Made by a program: the position numbers and the translations under genes. Shown here in pieces: positions 58,375 through 64,000 of a stretch of DNA of 64,000 nucleotides. Under the pieces are notes generated by a model. The model had not been told where the DNA came from, ran no database searches, and was given only the letters and a program-made list of their open reading frames with translations. The DNA is from Agromyces sp. Leaf222 (GTDB lineage: Bacteria; Actinomycetota; Actinomycetes; Actinomycetales; Microbacteriaceae), in contig NZ_LMKQ01000001.1 in assembly GCF_001421565.1 (NCBI RefSeq), positions 991,651-1,055,650 of the forward strand, given 5' to 3'. Numbering within the stretch: the first letter of the stretch is position 1; each line of letters starts with the position of its first letter.

Positions 58375-58842
58375 TCAGCGGGCTCTGAACCGCCGAACGG
58401 CCTCGGTCGCCACCTCGTGGTCGATGACATCGGGTTCGCCCGAGACCGTGATCGTGCCGACGAGCTCGCCCTTGACGCGGATCGGCAGCGAGCCGCCGTG
58501 CGCCCGCAGGGCGTCGTGGTCGACGTCGTCGCGCTCGCCGAACGGCGTGCCGGCCTCGTCGTGGCGTCGCCGCACGAGCAGCGACGGCTCGCCGAACCGC
58601 TCGACCACGGCGGCCTTGCCCGCCAGCCACTCGTCGTTGTCGGGCCCGGTCTCGCGCAGCTTCGCCTGGAACACGAGGTCGCCCCGCAGCACCACGCGCA
58701 CCGCCAGGTTGAGCCGCCGCTGGCGGATCACCTCGATGGCGGTGACCCCGAGGTCGACCGCATCGTCGTTGACGAAGGCGTCGACGTCGAGTTGCGGTTG
58801 CGCCTCGAGATCGGCGACGGTGAAGACGGGAAGTTCGGACAT
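58375..58842 (-). CDS. HbpS/GlcG-like heme-degrading domain protein (UPF0303)
   Basis: A 155-residue protein of the UPF0303 group with the GlcG/HbpS fold: AVDLGVTAIEVIRQRRLNLAVRVVLRG, EWLAGKAAVVERFG, HGGSLPIRV and GTITVSGEPDVIDHEVATEAV. Relatives bind heme or cobalamin-like molecules. The start is ATG 58842 (MSELPVFTV). It is transcribed away from the DNA ligase gene and convergent with the dioxygenase gene. Confidence 0.85.
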   Translation of the reverse strand: MSELPVFTVADLEAQPQLDVDAFVNDDAVDLGVTAIEVIRQRRLNLAVRVVLRGDLVFQAKLRETGPDNDEWLAGKAAVVERFGEPSLLVRRRHDEAGTPFGERDDVDHDALRAHGGSLPIRVKGELVGTITVSGEPDVIDHEVATEAVRRFRAR

Positions 58843-58973
58843 GAAGTCTCCTCACGGGCGGGCTGGGCCAAGAGTAGTGGCGGCGACGCCGTTCGGGCGA
58901 GCGGATGTCGGCGAGCGTCGGGTGAGACGGCGACGGCGGTTGCGACGTCGGCGGTGGGTGCGAGACTGGCCAC

Positions 58974-60503
58974 GTGCTGCTCGCAGAGCTCGTCACCACT
59001 GCCCAGGCCGTCACCGCCACGCGATCGCGGCTGGCGAAGATCGAGGCGCTCGCCGACCTCCTCGCGAGGCTCGAGCCCGACGAGGTCGTGCCCGCGATCG
59101 GCCTGCTCGTCGGCAAGCCCCGCCAGGGGCGGCTCGGCGTCGGGTGGAGGGGCGTCGCATCCGCCACGTCGTCGACGACGCCCGCGGCCGAGGCGACGCT
59201 CACCGTCGACGGGCTCGACGCTGCGTTCGAGCGGCTGGCCGCGGCATCCGGCACAGGGTCGAGCCTCGACCGCACCCGCGAGCTGCACGACCTGCTCGCG
59301 GCGGCGACGGCCGACGAGCAGGAGTTCATCGCCAGGGCGCTGCTCGGCGAGATGCGAACCGGCGCGCTCGCGGGCGTGCTCGCCGACGCGGTCGCGAAGG
59401 CCGCCGACCGCCCGCCGGCGAGCGTGCGGCGAGCGGCGATGCTGCAGGGCGACCTCGGCGCCACGGCCCTGCTCGCGCTCACCGGCACGGCCGACGAGCT
59501 CGAGGCGGTCGGCCTCGTGGTCGGGCGCCCGGTGCAGCCCATGCTCGCGGCGACCGCGTCGAGCGCCGCCGCCGCCCTCGAGACCACGGGCGAGGCCTCC
59601 GTCGAGTACAAGCTCGACGGCGCGCGCATCCAGGTGCACCGACGCGGCGACGACGTGCGCGTGTACACCCGCAACCTCGCCGACGTGACCCACCGGCTGC
59701 CAGAGGTCGTCGACGTGGTGCGCTCGCTGCCCGTGCGCGACGTGATCCTCGACGGCGAGACGCTCGCGCTCGACGAAGATGGCGGGCCGCGCCCGTTCCA
59801 AGAGACGATGTCGCGCTTCGGTGCCGATGCCGCGCGCGAGACGCTGCTGCATCCGTGGTTCTTCGACGTGCTGCACGTCGACGGGCGCGACCTGCTCGAC
59901 GAGCCGTTGTCGACGCGCATCGCCGAGCTCGAGCGCATCGCGTCGTCGCACCGCATCCCCGGCGAGATCACCGCCGACCCCGAGGTCGCCGAACGCGTCT
60001 CCCGCGAGGCGCTCGCCGCGGGCCAGGAGGGCGTCGTCGTCAAGGCGATCGACGCGCCCTACGCTGCCGGCCGCCGCGGCGCGAGCTGGATCAAGGTCAA
60101 GCCCGTGCACACGTACGACCTCGTGGTGCTCGCCTGCGAATGGGGCTCCGGCCGGCGCACGGGCCTGCTGTCGAACCTGCATCTCGGGGCGCTCGACGCG
60201 GTCGGCGAGTTCGGCGAGCCCGGGTCGTTCGTCATGGTCGGCAAGACGTTCAAGGGCCTCACCGACGAACTGCTGCGCTGGCAGACCGAGCGGTTCCCCG
60301 AGATCGAGACCCGCCGCACCGCGAACACGGTCTTCGTCGAGCCGATCACCGTCGTCGAGATCGCGATCGACGGCGTGCAGCGCTCCAGTCGCTACCCGGG
60401 CGGCATCGCGCTGCGCTTCGCCCGCGTCAAGCGCTATCGCGACGACAAGCCGCCTGCCGAGGCCGACACGATCCAGACCCTGCGCGGCCTGCTGCCCGCC
60501 TGA
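58974..60503 (+). CDS. lig: ATP-dependent DNA ligase
   Basis: A 509-residue ligase. The N-terminal DNA-binding domain covers ~1-190, the adenylation domain is around Lys213 in EYKLDGARIQ (motif I KxDG), with ILDGETLAL (motif III), QEGVVVKAIDAPY (IV) and SWIKVKPVHTYDLVV (V), and the OB domain ends near RFARVKRYRDDKPP (VI). This is the single-strand-break-repair type (LigB-like) found in addition to the NAD-dependent ligase of bacteria. GTG 58974 is the start; the ribosome site is weak. A long two-tier hairpin follows the stop. Confidence 0.92.
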   Translation: MLLAELVTTAQAVTATRSRLAKIEALADLLARLEPDEVVPAIGLLVGKPRQGRLGVGWRGVASATSSTTPAAEATLTVDGLDAAFERLAAASGTGSSLDRTRELHDLLAAATADEQEFIARALLGEMRTGALAGVLADAVAKAADRPPASVRRAAMLQGDLGATALLALTGTADELEAVGLVVGRPVQPMLAATASSAAAALETTGEASVEYKLDGARIQVHRRGDDVRVYTRNLADVTHRLPEVVDVVRSLPVRDVILDGETLALDEDGGPRPFQETMSRFGADAARETLLHPWFFDVLHVDGRDLLDEPLSTRIAELERIASSHRIPGEITADPEVAERVSREALAAGQEGVVVKAIDAPYAAGRRGASWIKVKPVHTYDLVVLACEWGSGRRTGLLSNLHLGALDAVGEFGEPGSFVMVGKTFKGLTDELLRWQTERFPEIETRRTANTVFVEPITVVEIAIDGVQRSSRYPGGIALRFARVKRYRDDKPPAEADTIQTLRGLLPA

Positions 60504-60527
60504 CGGTCGCTGAGTCCCGACTCTTCG

Positions 60528-60596
60528 TTCCCACGACGGCTCGCGGCTTCACGGGAGTTCCGCACGCGGGCGTGAAGCCGCAAGACGTCGTGGGAA
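60528..60596. terminator. Two-tier terminator after DNA ligase
   Basis: An outer 11-bp stem (60528-60538 TTCCCACGACG with 60586-60596) and an inner 11-bp stem (60543-60553 GCGGCTTCACG with 60571-60581), separated by a 4+4 internal loop. All pairs are perfect. It starts 25 bases after the ligase stop. Confidence 0.75.
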
Positions 60597-60699
60597 TGCG
60601 GGGTGCGCACACGGCGTGGCGGCGCCCGCGCTCCGGGCGTAGCCTGCGCCTATCGGACGGCGGCGGGGGCCGCACCCGACCTGACATCTGGGGGAGACC

Positions 60700-61140
60700 A
60701 TGGCAAGCCTCGTCGTGCACTTCGAGATCCACGCGTCGGAGCCGCAGCGGCTCATCGACTTCTACTCCGAACTGCTGGGCTGGAGCTTCACGCAGTTCGG
60801 CGACATCCCGTACTGGTCGATCTCGACCGGCGAGGGCGCGATCGGCAACGTGACCGGCGAGCCGGGGTTCGGCATCAACGGCGGCCTCACGCAGCGGCTC
60901 GGCCCGAAACCCGAGGTCGGCGCACCGGTGACCGGGGCGAACTTCGTCGTCGGCGTCGAGGAGATCGACGCGACCTTCGCGAAGGGCCTCGCGCTCGGGG
61001 CGATCGAGGCCCTGCCGCTCGACGACATGCAGGGCGTCGGCCGGGTCGGCTACCTGCTCGACCCCGACAACAACGTGTTCGGGCTCATCTCGCCGATCCT
61101 CTCCGACGGCACGAGCACGATGGGCCCCGTCGCCGACTGA
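60700..61140 (+). CDS. VOC-family protein
   Basis: A 146-residue glyoxalase-fold protein: VVHFEIHASEPQRLIDFYSELLGW at the start and GRVGYLLDPDNNVFGLIS at the end. It belongs to the group beginning with VxHFEI that lacks some metal ligands; His8-Glu10 and the C-terminal Asp/Asn may substitute. The function is unknown. GGGGGAG precedes ATG 60700. A strong hairpin follows. Confidence 0.87.
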   Translation: MASLVVHFEIHASEPQRLIDFYSELLGWSFTQFGDIPYWSISTGEGAIGNVTGEPGFGINGGLTQRLGPKPEVGAPVTGANFVVGVEEIDATFAKGLALGAIEALPLDDMQGVGRVGYLLDPDNNVFGLISPILSDGTSTMGPVAD

Positions 61141-61187
61141 GGGCTCCGGCCCGGCTCACGCCCCGCGGACGCCACCGAAGCGTTCGG

Positions 61188-61246
61188 CGAGAGGACGACT
61201 TCGGGCGGTTCCGCGGCGTCGGGCACCGCCCGAAGCCGTCCTCTCG
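61188..61246. terminator. Terminator after VOC gene
   Basis: A 22-bp stem with a single mismatch (CGAGAGGACGACTTCGGGCG on the left arm; the right arm ends CCGTCCTCTCG) around a 15-base loop, 48 bases after the VOC stop. Confidence 0.7.
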
Positions 61247-61364
61247 GCAACGCCCGGGGTGTTGGGCGCCCGCGCCGTGGCGGAGGGTCACGGTCGCGCA
61301 ACGACCCCGCGGCGCACGCCCGTGCGCAGGATCCGCTCAGCCGCGCGCTCATATGCTGGAGGCC

Positions 61365-61976
61365 ATGCTCGCGCTCATTCGCCACGGCCAGACCGACTGG
61401 AACTTCGCCGGACGGCTGCAGGGACGAACCGACATCCCCCTCAACGCCGTGGGCCGCGCGCAGGCTCGTGCCGCGGCATCCGCCTACGCCGGTGGCTACT
61501 GGGAGGCCGTCGTGAGCTCGCCGCTGGGGCGTGCGCGCGAGACCGCGGAGATCCTGGCCGACGCCATCGACCTGCCGTTCACGGGCACGTACGACGAGCT
61601 GATCGAGCAGGAGTTCGGCGAGGCCGAGGGCGTTGCCGTCTCCGAGCTGTCGACGCGCTGGCCCGACCGGGCGTTCCCGGGCAAGGAGGCCGACCACGAG
61701 GTCGCCGCGCGCGGCGTGCGGGGGCTGCACCGCATCGCCCTCGACCACGACGGCCGGCACGTGCTCGCCATCGCGCACGGCACGTTCATCCGCCAGACGC
61801 TCTCGAGCATCTCGGGCCACGACGCCCGCCACTACCCGCGCTTCGACAACCTGTCGTCGTCGGTGCTGCAGTTCGCGAACGCCGAATGGCATGTGCGCAC
61901 CGTCGCCGACGTGCCGTACCTCGAGGCCGCACTGGCGATCGAGCGCCGTGCGGCAGAGGCCCAGCAGGCCGCGTAG
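61365..61976 (+). CDS. Histidine phosphatase family protein (phosphoglycerate mutase-like)
   Basis: A 203-residue histidine phosphatase. LIRHGQTDWNFAGRLQGRTDIPLN holds the phospho-accepting His and phosphate pocket, VVSSPLGRARETAEI the second Arg, LIEQEFGEAEG the acid, and LAIAHGTFIRQ the second His. Specific substrates cannot be inferred. GGAGG lies before ATG 61365; ATG 61353 adds four residues. The C-terminal Ala/Glu/Gln-rich tail is not conserved in the family. Confidence 0.9.
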   Translation: MLALIRHGQTDWNFAGRLQGRTDIPLNAVGRAQARAAASAYAGGYWEAVVSSPLGRARETAEILADAIDLPFTGTYDELIEQEFGEAEGVAVSELSTRWPDRAFPGKEADHEVAARGVRGLHRIALDHDGRHVLAIAHGTFIRQTLSSISGHDARHYPRFDNLSSSVLQFANAEWHVRTVADVPYLEAALAIERRAAEAQQAA

Positions 61977-62061
61977 CGCCCACGCGTCGCGCGTGTTTCG
62001 GTTCGGAGTCGGAACGCGCGCCGACGGGCTCATGGCCGTCGCGCAGACGTAGACTCCGAAA

Positions 62062-62631
62062 ATGGAGCCACCGGTCAGCACGACTCTGGTCGTGGTCGGC
62101 GACGAGGCGTCGCAGGCCATCCGTTCACTCGAGCGCTTTCCGAACGTGCAGGCCGCGAGCCTCACGGATGCCTCGGATGAAGACGTCGTGCGCTGGTCGG
62201 CCGCATCCAGTGCACCCTACGTCGTGCACGACCACGATCCGCTCGGACACGTGGCCGCGGCCTGGGTGGAGTTCTTCGACGACCTCTCCACCTTCGGGGT
62301 GCTCGAACTCGAGATCGAGCGCGCACTCGATGCCGCCGGGCGGCGCGAGATGAACGTGCCCGACTACTACGTCGTGCTGCATCCCGAGGGGCTGCCGGTC
62401 ACGTGGAAGCACTGGTGGCTCGGCGTGCTCGCCGCCGAATCGCCGACCCGTGTCATCCCGTGGCCGTCTGCGGATGCCTCGCTCGCGGCACTGCTCCGGC
62501 GGCTGCCGACCGGTCGGGCCTGGCCCGAGGTGCAGGCCTGGCTGCCGCGGGTGCCGATGTCGGTGCCCGACCTGGTGGGGCTGCGTGCGCCCGAGGCCCG
62601 CGTCGACGGCGAGTCGGGTGCGCCCTCCTGA
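62062..62631 (+). CDS. Hypothetical protein
   Basis: A 189-residue soluble protein I do not recognise. It is acidic and Trp-rich toward the middle (LPVTWKHWWLGVLAAESPTRVIPWP), with no signal or membrane helix. The start is ATG 62062; the region before it has no strong ribosome site. The residues LGVL..ESP.RVIPW could be a fold signature shared by actinobacterial hypothetical proteins. A hairpin follows at 62656-62689. Nothing in its surroundings suggests a role. Confidence 0.7.
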   Translation: MEPPVSTTLVVVGDEASQAIRSLERFPNVQAASLTDASDEDVVRWSAASSAPYVVHDHDPLGHVAAAWVEFFDDLSTFGVLELEIERALDAAGRREMNVPDYYVVLHPEGLPVTWKHWWLGVLAAESPTRVIPWPSADASLAALLRRLPTGRAWPEVQAWLPRVPMSVPDLVGLRAPEARVDGESGAPS

Positions 62632-62655
62632 TTCGCGCATGAGCGTCGGGCGAGC

Positions 62656-62689
62656 CGACGCCCGCCCCGGGTGACCGGTGCGGGCGTCG
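62656..62689. terminator. Bidirectional terminator hairpin
   Basis: A perfect 10-bp stem, CGACGCCCGC with GCGGGCGTCG, around a 14-base loop. It lies between the convergent stops at 62631 (plus) and 62725 (minus). Confidence 0.65.
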
Positions 62690-62724
62690 TGTCGTGCGTC
62701 GCGCGTGGATTCAGCGGCATCCGC

Positions 62725-63576
62725 TCACGCGTCGGCGGGGGTCTCTGCGGTCTGGGCGACCGCGTGCTCGAGCGCCCAGGTGAGGGCGTACTCGGCGACC
62801 TCTTCCCAGCCGTCCTGCGAGACGATGCGGTGCGTGCGGCCTGCGAACTCCTGGTACTCGACGACCGAGGGGCTGCCGGTGGCGTGGTACTTCTTCACGA
62901 TGGCCTTGCCGATGGCCGGCGGCACGACGTGGTCGATCTCGCCGGTGATGACGAGCAGCGGGGCGCGGTCGGCCTTGGCGTAGTCGACGTGGCTGACGCC
63001 GCCCTTCTCGTTGAAGGCGCCCGCGACGCCCTCGAAGAACACCCGGTTGTACGAGTTCACCGCGAACTCCTCCCAGATGGCGTCGGATTCGGCCCGCGAG
63101 AGGTCGTTGCCGAAGGTGAAGTGGAAGTGGCCCTTCGAGATGGGCTTCGCGCCGTTCTTGTCGAACGGGTTGGCGAGGATCGGGAACCCGGTGCGCAGCG
63201 TCGACGGCGGCAGCGTCGTGATGCCGGCCGGCTGCCCGGGGGTGACGCCGACGTAGGCGACGCCGAGGTCGCGGTCGCGGTCGGCGAGCATCTGGGTGAG
63301 CAGGCCGCCGAAGGAGTGGCCCATGATGATCGGCTTCTGCGGGAGTGCGCGGATGATGCGCTCGTAGTGGTCGGCGATCTGCTTCAGGCCGATGTTCTTG
63401 AGGGCTTCGGGGTTCGAGCGGATGTCGGCGACCTCGCGGTCGTCGATGCCGGGCCATCCCGGGCGGATCACCTGGTGGCCACGGGCTTCGAAGTACTCGG
63501 CCCAGGTGTTCCAGCTCTTGGGGGTCATCCAGAGGCCGTGGACGAGGACGATGGGGGTCTTGTCGGTGCTGGTCAT
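62725..63576 (-). CDS. Alpha/beta hydrolase
   Basis: A 283-residue hydrolase with an intact triad: nucleophile elbow MGHSFGG, acid in ITGEIDHVVPP and His in AGRTHRIV. PIVLVHGLWMTPKSW gives the oxyanion loop. It resembles esterase/haloperoxidase-type members, substrate unknown. ATG 63576 is the start. It is divergent from a TetR gene, with AAGTAGA/TCTACTT repeats in between that probably control it. Confidence 0.9.
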   Translation of the reverse strand: MTSTDKTPIVLVHGLWMTPKSWNTWAEYFEARGHQVIRPGWPGIDDREVADIRSNPEALKNIGLKQIADHYERIIRALPQKPIIMGHSFGGLLTQMLADRDRDLGVAYVGVTPGQPAGITTLPPSTLRTGFPILANPFDKNGAKPISKGHFHFTFGNDLSRAESDAIWEEFAVNSYNRVFFEGVAGAFNEKGGVSHVDYAKADRAPLLVITGEIDHVVPPAIGKAIVKKYHATGSPSVVEYQEFAGRTHRIVSQDGWEEVAEYALTWALEHAVAQTAETPADA

Positions 63577-63612
63577 GATGCCTTCTCCTGTGGGTCGAAC
63601 TGACTGCGGTGT

Positions 63613-63634
63613 AAGTAGAACGACTGGTCTACTT
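63613..63634. promoter_or_regulatory. TetR operator candidate
   Basis: AAGTAGA-N8-TCTACTT, a perfect 7-bp inverted repeat about 40 bases upstream of the hydrolase start and 78 bases before the TetR start. A further half-like GTAGAC occurs at 63651. Position and symmetry fit an operator for the adjacent TetR protein. Confidence 0.6.
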
Positions 63635-63711
63635 CCTGATGGATCTCAAGGTAGACCCGATTCACAGCTGCTGTCAAGCAAAAAGAGAAAGATCGTTCTA
63701 TCATTTACTTC

Positions 63712-64000
63712 ATGGCAACACGAACCACATCTGCAGGCGCTTCCGTCGCACGCGAGAAGCTCGTCGCCGCGGCATCCGACCTCTTCTACCGCGAGGGCAT
63801 CCACGCCGTGGGGGTCGACCGCATCATCGGCGAGGCCGGCGTCACGCGCGCCACGTTCTACCGCCACTTCCCGGGCAAGGAGGACCTCGTCGAGGCCTAC
63901 CTCGACGTCGAGGACGCCAACATCCGCGGTGCGTTCGAGCGGGCCGGCGAGGTGACCGACGACCCCGAGCAGCTGCTCGAGTTGGTGATCGAGGGCCTGG
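63712..64000 (+). CDS. TetR/AcrR-family regulator (partial)
   Basis: The first 96 codons of a TetR-family regulator; the window ends inside the gene. The helix-turn-helix is at ~14-62 (LFYREGIHAVGVDRIIGEAGVTRATFYRHFPGKEDLVEAYL). The ATG at 63712 follows an AT-rich promoter-like stretch (TATCAT at 63699-63704) with only a very short leader. It is divergent from the alpha/beta hydrolase gene and probably represses it. Confidence 0.88.
   Translation, partial: MATRTTSAGASVAREKLVAAASDLFYREGIHAVGVDRIIGEAGVTRATFYRHFPGKEDLVEAYLDVEDANIRGAFERAGEVTDDPEQLLELVIEGL

Noticed and set aside
1..64000. tRNA, rRNA or riboswitch genes
   Set aside because: I looked for cloverleaf ends, CCA tails and known riboswitch cores and saw none I could support by eye.

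Overview
The window looks like chromosomal DNA of a high-GC actinobacterium, most likely Microbacteriaceae and perhaps near Agromyces. This rests on an estimated GC of about 70%, strong G/C third-position bias, many GTG starts and possible leaderless starts, actinobacterial families (ECF41 sigma factor with SnoaL tail, deazaflavin-type nitroreductase, HspR/HAIR control of a Clp ATPase), and very frequent GGATGCCGC/GCGGCATCC words. The genus is an inference; no rRNA or tRNA gene was seen.

Layout. 1-9.5 kb: a GTPase with its membrane partner, a lipoprotein serine hydrolase, a divergent XRE-cupin regulator/flavin oxidoreductase pair, a PadR-led operon, an ECF41 sigma factor divergent from a nitroreductase-like gene (both with matching ECF41-type promoters), and an N5-(carboxyethyl)ornithine synthase-like dehydrogenase. 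9.5-14.8 kb: a NAD-dependent epimerase that has lost its N-terminus exactly where a lower-GC two-gene islet begins. The islet encodes a small trypsin-co-occurring (trypco1-like) protein and a 1343-residue trypsin-like protease/P-loop NTPase/helical-repeat protein, which resembles a STAND-type conflict or defence system. 14.8-17.6 kb: a Clp ATPase behind a HAIR operator, with a palindromic repeat inserted in frame in its coding sequence and a second copy just downstream.

17.7-30 kb: a SnoaL-like gene, a membrane protein, an MBL hydrolase, then a sugar cluster. This holds a secreted clan GH-A-like glycosidase with carbohydrate-binding modules, divergent from a GH36 alpha-galactosidase, an ABC importer (binding protein plus two permeases) and a LacI repressor. 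Three matching LacI-type sites lie in the divergent promoter region, so the unit probably hydrolyses and imports alpha-galactosides under one repressor. 30-36.9 kb: an alpha/beta-hydrolase-fold protein lacking catalytic residues, divergent from a TetR gene; a second SnoaL-like paralogue sharing a two-block promoter with the first; a methyltransferase behind an octanucleotide tandem repeat; DUF2188/DUF427 genes; a type-B carboxylesterase; and a glyoxalase-fold pair including fosX.

37-51.7 kb: secreted phosphate-releasing enzymes (EEP-family protein, PhoA-type alkaline phosphatase, metallophosphoesterase), an ECF sigma factor, an HxlR regulator with an MFS transporter, a large unrecognised lipoprotein, and a DUF2306-histidine kinase-response regulator operon. 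51.7-64 kb: mostly ordinary metabolic and repair genes (second carboxylesterase, EEP nuclease, Nudix hydrolase, TfoX-like, GNAT, DHFR-like, intradiol dioxygenase, HbpS/GlcG-like, ATP-dependent DNA ligase, VOC, histidine phosphatase), ending in an alpha/beta hydrolase divergent from a TetR gene cut by the window edge. Two further gene remnants (about 37 kb and 55.7 kb) show local decay.

All family calls come from reading motifs by eye. No database search, structure prediction or expression data was available.
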